From NCBI GenBank assembly GCA_012031265.1, contig JAAUTY010000010.1:24542-88541 (forward strand): a stretch of 64,000 nucleotides of DNA. Direction: 5' to 3'. The DNA is from Spirulinaceae cyanobacterium SM2_1_0. Lineage in GTDB: Bacteria > Cyanobacteriota > Cyanobacteriia > Cyanobacteriales > Spirulinaceae. A program made the translations under genes and the position numbers. Shown in pieces: positions 20,513-29,920 of the stretch (the first letter of the stretch is position 1; each line of letters starts with the position of its first letter). The notes beneath the pieces are model-generated. The model was not told the origin of the DNA and did not search any database. It was given only the letters and a program-made list of their open reading frames with translations.

Positions 20513-21637
20513 TTAGTAAAGCTCGAATTTTAAAAAGCGACAAGGCAGTGAGCCGTTGTAGACCTCAAATCGTCGTGAGGCGCGTAGACCCACCTGTTTG
20601 CTCAGCTCCGGGCTGCCGCTGAGAATGTAAGCCGTCCAACCTTGGAAACGCTGCTTGAAAATGTCCCCCAAGCGTCGATAAAAAGGGATCAAGGCTTCAA
20701 CTTCCCCCAAGCGCTTGCCATAAGGCGGATTGCAAATCAAAATCCCTTGGTCGGCTGGTGCCGTCAAGTCTTCGAGGTCGCCGATGGTGAATGAGAGGCG
20801 ATCGCCCACGCCACACCGCTCAGCATTGGCCTGCGCCTGGGCAAGCACGGCGGCATCGTGATCGCGCCCCCAGATCGGGGCGGGCAGGTCTGACAACTCC
20901 TGCTGTACCGCCTCCTGTTGCAGCCGTTGCCACAGCTCAGCATCGAAGTCCGGCCAATACTCGAAGGCAAACTCGGCGCGCAGCATTCCGGGGGCGATGC
21001 GGAGCGATCGCAGCGCTGCCTCTAATGGCACTGTTCCCGAACCGCAGAGTGGATCGAGGAGCGGGATCTCCGGCTGCCATTCCGCCAGGACGAGCAAGGC
21101 AGCCGCGAGGGATTCTTTGAGCGGCGCGGGGCCGACGGCGGGGCGATAACCGCGTCGGTGCAGGCTGGTGCCGGAGCTGTCGCGGCTGAGCGTGGCGCGA
21201 TCGCCATAGATGTGCAGATTCAGCCACAGATCCGGGCGCTCAGCATCTACACTCGAACGTTTGCCAAAGCGATCGCGCTGCTGATCCACCACAGCATTTT
21301 TGACTTGCAGCGCCGTGAAGTGGCTATGGTTCAGGGCGCGATTGCTACCCGTCGCGCGTACCGCCAGCGTTTGGTCAGGAGTCAAGTAGTCGGCCCAATC
21401 CACCGCTTGCACCCCGCGATACAACGCCGCCGCATCCCGACAGGGAAACTCGGCAAGGGGTTCCAAAACCCGGAATAGCGTCCGTCCCCAGAGATTGACC
21501 CGATAGAGCAACTGGCGATCGCCCTGAAAACTCACCCCCGCAAATCCCGGCTCGACACTCTGACCGCCGAGGTCGCGGATTTCCTGGGCGGCAATCGGTT
21601 CCAAGCCGCGCGCTACGGTGGCGAAATATTGCCTCAT
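20513..21637 (-). CDS. THUMP-domain RNA guanine-N2 methyltransferase (RlmL/Trm11-like)
   Basis: 374 residues. The N-terminal half (about 1-160) is a THUMP RNA-binding module (RQYFATVARGLEPIAAQEI, ending around LNLHIYGDRATLSRDSSG). The C-terminal half is a class I SAM methyltransferase. The segment LLDPLCGSGTVPLEAAL binds SAM and ICNPPYGKRL is the catalytic N-P-P-Y motif for exocyclic amino groups. By family it methylates G in 23S rRNA, as the first half of RlmL does, though tRNA is possible. Its start codon overlaps the stop of the preceding methyltransferase gene (ATGA at 21634-21637), implying translational coupling. Confidence 0.9.
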   Translation of the reverse strand: MRQYFATVARGLEPIAAQEIRDLGGQSVEPGFAGVSFQGDRQLLYRVNLWGRTLFRVLEPLAEFPCRDAAALYRGVQAVDWADYLTPDQTLAVRATGSNRALNHSHFTALQVKNAVVDQQRDRFGKRSSVDAERPDLWLNLHIYGDRATLSRDSSGTSLHRRGYRPAVGPAPLKESLAAALLVLAEWQPEIPLLDPLCGSGTVPLEAALRSLRIAPGMLRAEFAFEYWPDFDAELWQRLQQEAVQQELSDLPAPIWGRDHDAAVLAQAQANAERCGVGDRLSFTIGDLEDLTAPADQGILICNPPYGKRLGEVEALIPFYRRLGDIFKQRFQGWTAYILSGSPELSKQVGLRASRRFEVYNGSLPCRFLKFELY

Positions 21638-22314
21638 GCTCTGTATACCCGCAACATCTGATTGCCGCCCCGCTGAAACTCATAGGGGACGGGGCAAATC
21701 TGAACCGCGTAACCCTGGGTTCGGAGATTAACCATAACGGGTTCGAGATGTGGCGAGCGGCAGCCGCTGAAGTTTTCCAGCAGCGGAAACACTCTGACCT
21801 CGCGGGCGATACGTGCCAGCTCGCGGAGTGCGGCCTGGTGAAAGGCGGTCGAGAATGGCTCCGAGTAAGTGAAGAGCAGATGCGAGCACAGTGCTAGCTC
21901 GAATTGGCCGGCGGCAAACGGCAAGCGCGGCAAGCTGGCCACGACATAGCGACCAGCCGCTTTGCCGACTGGGAAATCAGCCAGGAAAAGATCAAGGGTT
22001 GCCAGCCGCGCTTGCCCCAGAGCTTCTGGAGTCGCCCACTGGTTCCAGACGAAGCGATCGCCGTGCTGCCGTAAACCATCCAGAATCGTCTCGTAGGTCG
22101 CCTCAACACGACGGGTAATTTCCGCCGCACTGAATTGGTAGAGGGGATCGCACGCAAGCACCCGTCCGCCTTGGGCCGTATGCTCAGCCGTGAAGCTTGC
22201 CGGGCCGCCGCCACAGTCGAGAATCTCCCCGTGCAAATCGGCGTCACGGAGGTCAAACATTGCGCGGTATTCTGCGAGCGATCGCCCCCAAGGAACGACA
22301 GCTTCTAGTTTCAT
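21634..22314 (-). CDS. SAM-dependent methyltransferase of unknown substrate
   Basis: 226 residues. The SAM-binding motif I is EILDCGGGPASFTAEH (about residues 30-45), with an acidic residue closing strand 2 (VLACDPLYQFS). Later motifs ASLPRLPFAAGQFELALCSHLLF are typical of class I enzymes. The substrate is unknown. The ATG at 22314 (MKLEAVVPWGRSLAEYRAMF) is chosen over the one 18 bases upstream because it begins the conserved region and has GGAA seven bases before it. The stop overlaps the next gene's ATG by four bases. Confidence 0.82.
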   Translation of the reverse strand: MKLEAVVPWGRSLAEYRAMFDLRDADLHGEILDCGGGPASFTAEHTAQGGRVLACDPLYQFSAAEITRRVEATYETILDGLRQHGDRFVWNQWATPEALGQARLATLDLFLADFPVGKAAGRYVVASLPRLPFAAGQFELALCSHLLFTYSEPFSTAFHQAALRELARIAREVRVFPLLENFSGCRSPHLEPVMVNLRTQGYAVQICPVPYEFQRGGNQMLRVYRA

Positions 22315-22672
22315 GGTGCATTCCATTGACAACCAAAGTTTACGTCACCCCTCCCCATCCTGCGCTTGCAGTCACCTCAATTTAACTGATGGCTCATTTT
22401 CGTCAGTTGACCCCGCAACTTCTTGGCATTGTTTTTTGGCTGACATGATTACATGGGCTGGGTCTTCTATGACCCACCTCGAGCAACCAGGACAATGATG
22501 GCGAGATCGCGGGACTGATTGCTTGTCAAACCGGAGTAAAACAGGGACTTGAAATTCAGCTCTCCTGCGCCCATTTTGGGAGTAGTAGTTGCGGGATGCG
22601 GGGGCATTGGCCGCGAAACTTGTGCCGCCGGGTACTCGGGAACGCCATAGAGACGCTCGCTCCAATTGACCC
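22315..22672. other. Intergenic region between pyrR and a methyltransferase gene
   Basis: 358 bases on the downstream side of pyrR. There are short open frames on the minus strand but none has a plausible start, composition or motif. A weak AT-rich stretch at 22325-22400 may hold the methyltransferase promoter. No repeat of the CTAG family and no clear terminator hairpin after pyrR was found. Confidence 0.4.
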
Positions 22673-23215
22673 TCAACTCGGAATCCGAATTAACTCGACA
22701 GCATCGCGACCATCGTGACTGTGGAGATAGACCTTCACCTGCTCCTCTGCCGCTGTGGGCAAATATTTGCCGGTAAAGTCCGGATGGATCGGCAGTTGGC
22801 GATGACCTCGATCGACGAGGACGGCTAGGTAAATCGTCGCCGGGCGACCATATTCTGTTACAGCACTGAGAGCGGCACGGACGGTACGCCCCTTAAAAAT
22901 CACGTCATCCACCAAGACGACACAGCGATGGGTCAAATCGAGCGGAATCTCGGTGCGGGCGGGCGTCCGCATCCCTACCTGGTCGAGGTCGTCGCGATAG
23001 AAGGTAATATCTAGCGCACCGACCGGGACGTGAATCCCCTCTAGGCTCTCGATCTGAGCGGCGAGGGAGGCGGCCAGCGGGACGCCGCGTGTGTAGATGC
23101 CGACCAAGACCAACTGCTGAAGATCGCTGACTTTCTCGACGATCTCAGAGGCGAGTCGGGTGATGGTGCGGCGAATCTCGTCCGCGGTGAGGATTTCGAC
23201 AATCGGCGCAGGCAT
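22673..23215 (-). CDS. pyrR: PyrR bifunctional regulator/uracil phosphoribosyltransferase
   Basis: 180 residues, the normal PyrR length. The PRPP-binding loop is [20 protein letters not shown], and the N-terminal [18 protein letters not shown] and the YTRGVPLA motif are characteristic. PyrR proteins convert uracil and PRPP to UMP and in some bacteria bind pyr mRNA to attenuate transcription; whether RNA regulation occurs in this organism is not shown. The ATG at 23215 is chosen because the upstream in-frame ATG at 23263 would place the coding region across the terminator hairpin of the preceding gene and adds non-conserved residues. No pyrimidine gene is adjacent. Confidence 0.92.
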   Translation of the reverse strand: MPAPIVEILTADEIRRTITRLASEIVEKVSDLQQLVLVGIYTRGVPLAASLAAQIESLEGIHVPVGALDITFYRDDLDQVGMRTPARTEIPLDLTHRCVVLVDDVIFKGRTVRAALSAVTEYGRPATIYLAVLVDRGHRQLPIHPDFTGKYLPTAAEEQVKVYLHSHDGRDAVELIRIPS

Positions 23216-23244
23216 GGGCGATCGCGCGTCGCGACAAGGAAAAC

Positions 23245-23271
23245 AAAAATCCCCGGCATTCACAACCGGGG
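23245..23271 (-). terminator. Terminator after the peptidoglycan-binding protein gene
   Basis: On the minus strand a CCCCGG...CCGGGG stem (23266-23271 with 23251-23256, 9-base loop) is followed by a T5 tract (A-run at 23245-23249). It lies 70 bases past the stop at 23341 and just before pyrR, and argues for the shorter pyrR start. Confidence 0.75.
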
Positions 23272-23340
23272 AGTGCGGCTTGACAGGGCTATGCCGCGCT
23301 CGCCGACAGAAATCTGGCGAATAGGCTGTCTGCCAGCCGC

Positions 23341-24288
23341 CTAGCGTGGGGTGATGAAGCCGCGCGAAACATATTCACCGGGGCCGATCTGCGCCCAGAA
23401 CTGATTAGGCAGAGCGCTCACACTCACCGTCGTCCCACCGCTCAAGCGACCAACCACAGGGAAGCGCGTTCCCGGCCCGCTGCGGACGTTGAGCGCACTG
23501 ATGCCGCTGTTGACGCGATAGAGACCGATGCTGTTGGCCACCGGCAGCGACGCCGCCGCAACCTGCACAGGACCGCCGGTCGCAGGAACCGGAGTCGAAG
23601 CAGTCATCGGCTCCGAAGACTCCAGCGCCGCCATCGTTCTCGGCCCAACGATGCCATCGACCACGAGACCGGCATCGCGCTGAAAGGCATTCACGGCTTG
23701 CAATGTCTGTTGCTCAAAACGACCGCGATTGCTGCCGTCAGCGCCATAGCTGATCGTGTAGCCGCGATTGCGGAGCATGGTTTGCACCGTGGCGACGCGA
23801 TCGCCGGTGGAACCGACGCGCAGATTACCGGTGCTCTGGGGTAAGGTTGTCGCCGGTAGGGTCGTGACCGGCTTCGAGCCGCCGGTGCCGCTGAGCACCG
23901 CCATTGTTTTCGGCCCAACAATGCCATCAACTGGCAGACCATGCTTAGCCTGAAAATCACGCACCGCCGCCTCAGTCTGCGGCCCAAAGACACCGCGACC
24001 ACCGCCATCCGCTCCGTAGCGGATCGCGTAGCCGTTATTGCGAAGCATGGTCTGGACTTCGGCAACTGCCTCACCCCGCATCCCCTGGGTCAGCATCTGA
24101 GCCGCCGCCGGGCTGGCGACGCTCAAAATGCTCAGCAGCAGCGCTGTGGAAATCAGGCTGAGCCAAGTGAAGCTCGCGAGATTACGCCAGCGTCCGTGTC
24201 GGAACAGTTGTAGCTCAGACAGGTCGTATTCAATGCCCTCAGCCTCTTCGCGAGCGGCATATCCCTGGATATAGGCAAGCGCGTCCAC
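23341..24288 (-). CDS. Peptidoglycan-binding protein with two PGB domains and an SH3 domain
   Basis: 315 residues. A cytoplasmic N-terminus of about 38 residues precedes one hydrophobic helix (about 40-62, ending ASPAAAQ), which may be a membrane anchor or a late signal peptide. Two PG_binding_1 repeats follow (about 65-132 and 155-222), each with [16 protein letters not shown] or [16 protein letters not shown] and ending VDGIVGP(K/R)TM. The C-terminus is a bacterial SH3 domain ([20 protein letters not shown]). There is no hydrolase domain, so it probably binds or positions cell-wall material in the periplasm. The two PGB repeats are clear internal duplicates. Confidence 0.87.
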   Translation of the reverse strand: MDALAYIQGYAAREEAEGIEYDLSELQLFRHGRWRNLASFTWLSLISTALLLSILSVASPAAAQMLTQGMRGEAVAEVQTMLRNNGYAIRYGADGGGRGVFGPQTEAAVRDFQAKHGLPVDGIVGPKTMAVLSGTGGSKPVTTLPATTLPQSTGNLRVGSTGDRVATVQTMLRNRGYTISYGADGSNRGRFEQQTLQAVNAFQRDAGLVVDGIVGPRTMAALESSEPMTASTPVPATGGPVQVAAASLPVANSIGLYRVNSGISALNVRSGPGTRFPVVGRLSGGTTVSVSALPNQFWAQIGPGEYVSRGFITPR

Positions 24289-24432
24289 AATAAAAATTCT
24301 CCTTTCAACAACTCAGCAAAATATTGGCCGAGTTAGGCTCCCAGCCCAGCTCACTTTGCTATTTTAGCTGCCAAAACCAGCACGGGTGATGGGTCAGCCC
24401 GCATCTTCAGCCTAGGCAGTCCGTAGAATCGC

Positions 24433-25005
24433 TTAGACTCGCGACGCGGCTCCAGGTTCCCGCGCCGCCGCCTGTTTTTGAAGCTGCTGATATTCGGCCT
24501 CGGTAAAACAGTCCCGCTCACTGACGAGGCGATCGACGAAGAGGATGCCATCAAGGTGATCGAGTTCATGCTGGACGATACGGGCCGCGAAGCCGGTCAA
24601 TTCTCGCTGTTGCGGGCAGCCGTGGCGATCGCGGTAAGCAACCGTAATCGTCTGATGCCGCCAGACGCGGCCGCGAATACCCGGCACACTCAGACAGCCT
24701 TCCCAGTCCTGCTCGCGATCGCGAGAAGTTTTGACCAGGCGTGGGTTAAATAGGAGCGTCGGCGGTAGCAGCGGGGCGTGCGGATAGCGAGCATTGGGGC
24801 GCGAGGCGATCGCGATCACTCGCAAAGGCACACCAATTTGCGGAGCCGCCAGGCCGACACCATCGGCGGCGCGTGTGACGGCGAGCAATTGGTCACCGAG
24901 GGCTTGGAGGGCGCGATCGCCCGCGAGATTTTCGACCGCAACCGCTGATGAACACTGGCGTAGAACCGGCTGGCCGAGCTGAGCAATCTTGAGGAAATTC
25001 TGCAT
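24433..25005 (-). CDS. def: Peptide deformylase
   Basis: 190 residues. All three deformylase motifs are present: GVGLAAPQIG (motif 1), EGCLSVPGIRG (motif 2, metal-binding Cys) and QHELDHLDGILF (motif 3, HExxH with two metal His and the catalytic Glu). The enzyme removes the formyl group from nascent proteins. Its start at 25005 is the only well-placed ATG before the conserved LKIAQLGQPVLR. It is divergent from dnaA across a 352-base region. Confidence 0.96.
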   Translation of the reverse strand: MQNFLKIAQLGQPVLRQCSSAVAVENLAGDRALQALGDQLLAVTRAADGVGLAAPQIGVPLRVIAIASRPNARYPHAPLLPPTLLFNPRLVKTSRDREQDWEGCLSVPGIRGRVWRHQTITVAYRDRHGCPQQRELTGFAARIVQHELDHLDGILFVDRLVSERDCFTEAEYQQLQKQAAAREPGAASRV

Positions 25006-25357
25006 GGTGACCCGGAATCGCGAAAACTTAGTATCATTTTAAGTCCGAGGCACGCGATGAAATCGGACTTCCCCATTCCACAATCTTTTCCTAAATCGAG
25101 CTATTCTAAACAAACCACGAATCGCGGCTGTTCGTCGCCGCCGCCAGTCGCTCAATCTTCCGAGTACGGCTGCCCCCCGGGCGCGAGTGAGCGATTCAGC
25201 CATGGTGAGAAAAACGCCGGGCGATCACGTTGCCAGACCGCGCCCAATAAAATTGGCGACACACTACATCTAGTGTTAAAATCAAATCCCTAGCGGCGGG
25301 TCTGCACTATATAGGGCAGACCCTCAGATTACTTAGACTCTTATAGCCATTAGCTCT
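25006..25357. other. Divergent intergenic region between def and dnaA
   Basis: 352 bases. An AT-rich block at 25245-25345 (AATAAAATTGGCGAC, TGTTAAAATCAAATC, TATATAGG) is a likely dnaA promoter; TATATAGGG near 25310 resembles a -10 element. I looked for a cluster of DnaA boxes (TTATCCACA-like) and saw none here, so there is no evidence for a replication origin at this spot. No gene found. Confidence 0.5.
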
Positions 25358-26731
25358 ATGTCAGCTTCGATGACTACGAACATGTCTCCCGACGCACTCT
25401 GGAACCAAGTTCTCGAGCGGCTCGAGCGACAACTGACGCGCCCGACGTTTGAAACTTGGATCAAGACAGCGACGGCCCGCGAGCTGACAGACGCTTATCT
25501 GATCATTTGTGCGCCCAATCCGTTTGCCTGTAGTTGGCTACAGAAGCACTACCTACAAACGATTCAGGCCGTGGTCACCGAGATCCTTGGCCAGCCGCTA
25601 GAGATTCAAGTCGTCTCCGCTCAGGGCGAAAGCGTCAACGGTCACATGAGTGCCGCCGCCAGTCGCGAGGAGCGCCGCCAAGCAGAGCGCCAATTCTCGG
25701 CTCCAGAATTCAACTCCAAATACGTCTTCTCACGCTTCGTCGTCGGCGCGAACAATCGCATGGCGCACGCGGCCGCACTCGCCGTCGCGGAGGCCCCCGG
25801 CCGCGAGTTCAACCCTCTCTTCCTCTGTGGTGGCGTCGGCTTGGGCAAAACGCACCTGATGCAAGCCATCGGTCACTATCGCCTCGAAATCGACCGCAAT
25901 TCCAATGTCTTCTACGTCTCGACCGAGAAGTTTACTAACGATCTGATCGCCGCGATTCGCCAGGACAGCATGGAGCATTTCCGCGAGCACTATCGCGCCG
26001 CTGACGTGCTGTTAGTCGATGACCTGCAATTCATCGAAGGCAAAGAGTACACGCAGGAAGAATTTTTCTACACCTTCAATACTCTCCACGAAGCGGGGAA
26101 GCAGGTCGTGCTGGCAGCCGACCGCCCTCCCAACCAGATTCCGCGCCTACAAGATCGCCTCTGCTCGCGATTTTCGATGGGCTTGATTGCCGACATCCAA
26201 ACGCCTGACCTTGAAACCCGGATGGCAATTCTGGAGAAAAAAGCCGAGTATGAGAATATCCAAATGCCGCGCGAGGTAATTGAGTACATCGCGACCCACT
26301 ACACTTCCAACATTCGGGAACTGGAGGGCGCACTGATTCGCGCGGTGGCCTACGTCTCGATCTCCGGCTTGACGATGACGGTAGCGAATATCTCACCGGT
26401 GCTCGGTCCGTCCAACCAGAAAGTAGAAGCCACACCCGAGGCAATTGTGCAGGCAGTTTCGGATACCTTGGGCGTGCCGATCACCGACCTCAAAGGCAGC
26501 TCGCGCCGCCGCGAAATTAGCTGGGCGCGCCAGATCGCCATGTACCTGATGCGCCAACACACCGACCTCAGCCTGCCGCGTATCGGCGAAGAATTTGGCG
26601 GCAAGGATCACACAACAGTCATGTACAGTTGCGACAAAATCGCCCAATTGCAAAAGAAAGATGCCAAGCTCAGCCAAATGTTGCTGCAACTGAGCGATCG
26701 CATCAACACCATTTCCAGCCACTCGGCCTAG
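25358..26731 (+). CDS. dnaA: Chromosomal replication initiator protein DnaA
   Basis: 457 residues. Domain [22 protein letters not shown]. Domain III AAA+: Walker A is [18 protein letters not shown], Walker B is [10 protein letters not shown], sensor 1 is [12 protein letters not shown]. Domain IV: helix-turn-helix signature [38 protein letters not shown]. It binds DnaA boxes and opens oriC. Three in-frame ATG codons lie near the start (25358, 25370, 25382); the first is taken. The stop codon TAG is part of the CTAG at the left end of repeat copy B, so the element abuts the coding region with no gap. dnaN is not adjacent, as is common in cyanobacteria. Confidence 0.98.
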   Translation: MSASMTTNMSPDALWNQVLERLERQLTRPTFETWIKTATARELTDAYLIICAPNPFACSWLQKHYLQTIQAVVTEILGQPLEIQVVSAQGESVNGHMSAAASREERRQAERQFSAPEFNSKYVFSRFVVGANNRMAHAAALAVAEAPGREFNPLFLCGGVGLGKTHLMQAIGHYRLEIDRNSNVFYVSTEKFTNDLIAAIRQDSMEHFREHYRAADVLLVDDLQFIEGKEYTQEEFFYTFNTLHEAGKQVVLAADRPPNQIPRLQDRLCSRFSMGLIADIQTPDLETRMAILEKKAEYENIQMPREVIEYIATHYTSNIRELEGALIRAVAYVSISGLTMTVANISPVLGPSNQKVEATPEAIVQAVSDTLGVPITDLKGSSRRREISWARQIAMYLMRQHTDLSLPRIGEEFGGKDHTTVMYSCDKIAQLQKKDAKLSQMLLQLSDRINTISSHSA

Positions 26732-26838
26732 TACAAGGCGGCGGAAATGAGATGCCCATTCAGGAGCCGTAGGATGCCCGTATTGTCTGCACTCATCACT
26801 CAAAACTCAGAACTCAAAATTCCGCGTAGCGGTACTAG
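26728..26838 (+). repeat. Interspersed CTAG-bounded repeat, copy B (overlaps the dnaA stop codon)
   Basis: 111-base copy bounded by CTAG at 26728-26731 and 26835-26838. It has the family layout: TACAAGGCGGCGGAAATGAG, ATGCCCATTCA, a central block with AGGATGCCCGTATT, the ACTCAAAACTCAGAACTCAA tract, and TCCGCGTAGCGGTA at the right. The left CTAG contains the dnaA stop codon. Confidence 0.88.
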
Positions 26839-26869
26839 TAAGCCCTTGGGTTGCGGACAAACTCCCCAG

Positions 26870-26935
26870 AATTCCCGCCTCGTCGGCATTCAAAACTCAG
26901 AATTCAACACTCAGAACTCCGCATCGCGGCCCTAA
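26870..26935 (+). repeat. Partial, degenerate copy of the same repeat (right half)
   Basis: Immediately after copy B, the segment GGCATTCAAAACTCAGAATT, then AACACTCAGAACTCCGC, then ATCGCGG repeats the right half of the element, including the heptamer-like tract. The left end and flanking CTAG are not recognisable. It sits at the end of the convergent SRPBCC gene, whose last codons overlap it slightly. Confidence 0.55.
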
Positions 26936-27390
26936 GCCCCCGCCGTCGCACCCGTTTGCAAATTCTGGACATACTCGCGGAATCGTTCGAGATCAGCCTG
27001 GATCGTCGCCTCGACGGCGCGACCTAGAAAGAGGCTATCCATAATCTTGCCCAAAATCCCCGGCATGGCATAGGACACCGATAGCCTAACGATGCTGCTG
27101 CCGTGGCGATCGTAGAAGCGCACTGCCCCTTGATTGGGCAGACCATCGACCGACTCCCACTGAATAATCTGGTGCGGCACGATGCGATAGACCCGTGAGA
27201 GCCAGCTAAACTCAAGCCCGCCGGTATCCAACTTCCAGCGCGACAGATCGGGGTTGTCTTCCAACACCTTGACCGACTCGATCCACTTCATCCAGCGCGG
27301 CATCTGTTCGAGGTCTGACCAGAGATTCCAGACCAGATCGATCGGGGCATCAACTTCAATTTGGACGCTGTGTTCGAGCCAATTAGACAT
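26932..27390 (-). CDS. SRPBCC (START/Bet v1-like) protein
   Basis: 152 residues of the polyketide-cyclase/dehydrase-like SRPBCC family: EHSVQIEVDAPIDLVWNLWSD at the start, MPRWMKWIESV, a central LSRVYRIVPHQIIQWESVDG and a C-terminal long helix. Such proteins bind hydrophobic ligands. The gene directly follows zds on the same strand, a linkage seen in other cyanobacteria, which suggests a role in carotenoid or lipid handling. The ATG at 27390 (MSNWLEHSVQ) is preferred to 27429, whose extra 13 residues are not conserved. Confidence 0.87.
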   Translation of the reverse strand: MSNWLEHSVQIEVDAPIDLVWNLWSDLEQMPRWMKWIESVKVLEDNPDLSRWKLDTGGLEFSWLSRVYRIVPHQIIQWESVDGLPNQGAVRFYDRHGSSIVRLSVSYAMPGILGKIMDSLFLGRAVEATIQADLERFREYVQNLQTGATAGA

Positions 27391-27489
27391 GAGTGAGAAC
27401 TGCGGATTTGAGAATGAGTGAGAAGGCAAGCTGTTGCTCAGGCAGTCAGCAGTAGCGCGGATTTTACCCTCGGCGATCGCGTACCAAGC

Positions 27490-28926
27490 TTAAGCCTTCA
27501 GCGTGTCTAGAATCGCCTGTGCCGCCCGCCGTCCAGAGATCGTCGCCCCTTCCATGCTGTCGATGTAGTCCTGCTGCGTATAGCTCCCGGCTAGGAAAAA
27601 GTTGCTTAGCGGCGTGCGCTGGTCAGGACGATAACGATCCATGCCTGGAGCCTCGCGGTAGAGCGACTGGGCGAGCTTGACGACGCTGTACCAGGTCATC
27701 TCCAGGTCGCGGGCCGAGGGAAATAGCTCGCGCACTTGGGCGAGGACATGGTGAGCAATTTCCTCATTACTCTGCTTGATGAACGGGTCGCCGGGAGTCA
27801 GCACCAGTTGCAGCAACGAGCCTTCACCCTCGCGGTAGTAGTCGTTGGGGCTAGTCAGTGCTAAGTCGGCAAAACAGGAGAAGTCGGCATCGGGGGTATA
27901 GAGCAGATTGTCGAGACCGGTTGCCTGTTCGAGTTGCTGGCGTTGTTGGGCGTCGTGCAGTTCCGTCACCCAGCCATTGAAGCGCAGTTGCACCGTCGCC
28001 ACGGGAACCGCCGTGAGTTGATAGATATTGTCAAACTGCGGCCACTGTCGCCAGGCATCCGGCAGCAGGCGCTGGATGCCTGGAATATCGCAGGCGGCAA
28101 CATAGGCATCAGCGGTGATGGTGTCTTCAGTCTCGCCCTGGGCGACTGTGAGACCCGTCACTTCAGGATGCTCGCCCTCGGTGTAGTGGATGGCGCGGAC
28201 ACGACGACGGGTGTGGACTTGGGTGTGGCGATCGCTCAAGTACCGCAAAATCGGTTGATGCAAATAAGCGTCCGGCGACCCCGCCAACATCCGCAGCACC
28301 GAAGCCTCGGTGCGTGCGGCGAAGAGCTGAAAAATCGTCAGCATACAGCGCGCCGAAATATTTTCCGTGTCGATGAAGCCGAGGGCGTAGGCGATCGGGT
28401 TCCACATCCGCTTCAGGCTGCCGTCGTTGCCACCATGCTGACGAAACCAATCGGCGAAGCTGATCGCATCCAGGTCGCGGATATTCTTCATCGCCCCCTC
28501 AAAATCAACCAAACCCCGCACAATTGGGCTGGTACCCAGGGCGAGCGAGTTCGCTAGCTTATCCACGGTGCTGAGTTGTGAAGTCGTGAAAAAGGCTTTC
28601 AGCCCGTTGAAGGGTGCGCCGGTGAGGAAGCGGAAGTCAAGTTCGCCGAGGCGGCCGCCTTCGTTCACGAAGGTGTGGACGTGCTCCTTGAGGCGGAGGT
28701 GATCGAGCGCGCCGACCTTGCCCATGAGGTCGAAGAGATTGTAGTAGCAGCCAAAGAAGACGTGCAGCCCCATCTCCAGATGGTTGCCGTCGGGATCGAT
28801 CCAGCTCCCGACCTTGCCCCCGACGAAGGGCCGCGACTCGAAGATTTCGACTTCGCAACCGGCATCGGCTAACTCAACGGCAGTGGACAGCCCAGCCAGC
28901 CCAGCCCCAACAATCGCAACGCGCAT
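27490..28926 (-). CDS. zds: Zeta-carotene desaturase
   Basis: 478 residues, a plant-type FAD-dependent carotene desaturase (CrtQ/ZDS) that converts 9,9'-di-cis-zeta-carotene to cis-lycopene in thylakoid or envelope membranes. The dinucleotide-binding N-terminus is [20 protein letters not shown] with an acidic end to strand 2 ([17 protein letters not shown]). The C-terminal FAD motif is [27 protein letters not shown]. The [17 protein letters not shown] block distinguishes ZDS from phytoene desaturase. Its product is the substrate of the carotene isomerase encoded at 32322. Confidence 0.96.
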   Translation of the reverse strand: MRVAIVGAGLAGLSTAVELADAGCEVEIFESRPFVGGKVGSWIDPDGNHLEMGLHVFFGCYYNLFDLMGKVGALDHLRLKEHVHTFVNEGGRLGELDFRFLTGAPFNGLKAFFTTSQLSTVDKLANSLALGTSPIVRGLVDFEGAMKNIRDLDAISFADWFRQHGGNDGSLKRMWNPIAYALGFIDTENISARCMLTIFQLFAARTEASVLRMLAGSPDAYLHQPILRYLSDRHTQVHTRRRVRAIHYTEGEHPEVTGLTVAQGETEDTITADAYVAACDIPGIQRLLPDAWRQWPQFDNIYQLTAVPVATVQLRFNGWVTELHDAQQRQQLEQATGLDNLLYTPDADFSCFADLALTSPNDYYREGEGSLLQLVLTPGDPFIKQSNEEIAHHVLAQVRELFPSARDLEMTWYSVVKLAQSLYREAPGMDRYRPDQRTPLSNFFLAGSYTQQDYIDSMEGATISGRRAAQAILDTLKA

Positions 28927-29120
28927 TCTCAGTTTCCTTTAGCATTTCTTTACATTGAATTGTAAACGAAGCAGGGAAAGCTGGGGGAAGCGAGAGGAGC
29001 GTGGCGGAGAGGTCAGCCTGTTCCGTAGGAATGCAGATCTGCCAATCCGAGACGCTCCCGACTGCTTGCAAGTTAGGCATTCTGGAGATTGAGTCATGCG
29101 GTGTGGCGGCTCTAGCGCGT

Positions 29121-29831
29121 TCAGTCGCCAAAGCCGACGTAGGCGAAGTAGGTAGCCATCGGCACAACAGTCGCGACCACAAGCAAGACGATCACCCAAA
29201 TACCGGCGCTCTTCGAGTTCGTTTCTTCAGCGGTGGTGAAGGTGGCTTCGATGTCGAGGCTAGCAATCTTGGGTGCGCCGGGGTCGGGCTGCCCGGACAG
29301 CACGATCGCCAGGCGATCGCTCGCATCGAGAAAGGCTTGGTTGTACTTGCCATCCTCGCGAATCGGGTAGAGCAGCGTGTCCTGCGCCACACTGGTGGCA
29401 ATTTCCGCCGTCAGCGCGGCCGGGATCGCCTCACCGGTGCGAATGGCGCTGCTGTTGGTCAGGGTGTCGAGCACGAGCAAGACTTGCGGGGCACTTGCTT
29501 CCGGCGTCGGGAACCAGCGGCTGAAGAGTTGGTCGGCAAAGCTGTCAATGGTTTCGCCATAGTCGAGGCGGCGAATGGCAACGAGTCGGACTTCTGTCCC
29601 CGTGTCTTCGGCAAGCTGACTGAGTTGCCGGTTCAGTCGCCCTTCGGTGCTGCGGCTGAGCACGTCGGCATTATCCACCACTTGGGTGGCTTCGTCCGCA
29701 TTCAATGCGGGCAGTTCACTTGCACTGGTTGCCCAGGCGGGCGCGGCTAGACCCAGGGCTAAAAGGATGGCGATCGCCCCAGCGACGATCCCTTGCCACC
29801 TACGCTGTTCAAACGAAGCTTGCTTCACCAT
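29121..29831 (-). CDS. psb32: TPM-domain photosystem II repair protein (Psb32-like)
   Basis: 236 residues. A signal peptide (AIAILLALGLAAPAWA) leads to a lumenal TPM domain (about 45-175: VVDNADVLSRSTEGRLNRQL, TGTEVRLVAIRRLDYG, VLLVLDT, IRTGE), and there is one C-terminal membrane helix (AGIWVIVLLVVATVVPMATYF). This signal-TPM-helix arrangement matches Psb32/TLP18.3, a thylakoid protein that assists photosystem II repair after photodamage. It lies upstream of zds on the same strand. A second TPM protein is encoded at 55749. Confidence 0.85.
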   Translation of the reverse strand: MVKQASFEQRRWQGIVAGAIAILLALGLAAPAWATSASELPALNADEATQVVDNADVLSRSTEGRLNRQLSQLAEDTGTEVRLVAIRRLDYGETIDSFADQLFSRWFPTPEASAPQVLLVLDTLTNSSAIRTGEAIPAALTAEIATSVAQDTLLYPIREDGKYNQAFLDASDRLAIVLSGQPDPGAPKIASLDIEATFTTAEETNSKSAGIWVIVLLVVATVVPMATYFAYVGFGD

Positions 29832-29920
29832 GCTCAGACTCCCTTGCGATCGCCTTAAGAAATGCAGTTACAAAACACCATTGTATAAACTGCGGCCGCC
29901 CCCGTCCCAGCCCGAGCGGG

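Noticed and set aside
25006..26731. Possible oriC next to dnaA
   Set aside because: No cluster of TTATCCACA-like boxes is visible; isolated matches elsewhere (for example in zds and gltB) are single and coding.
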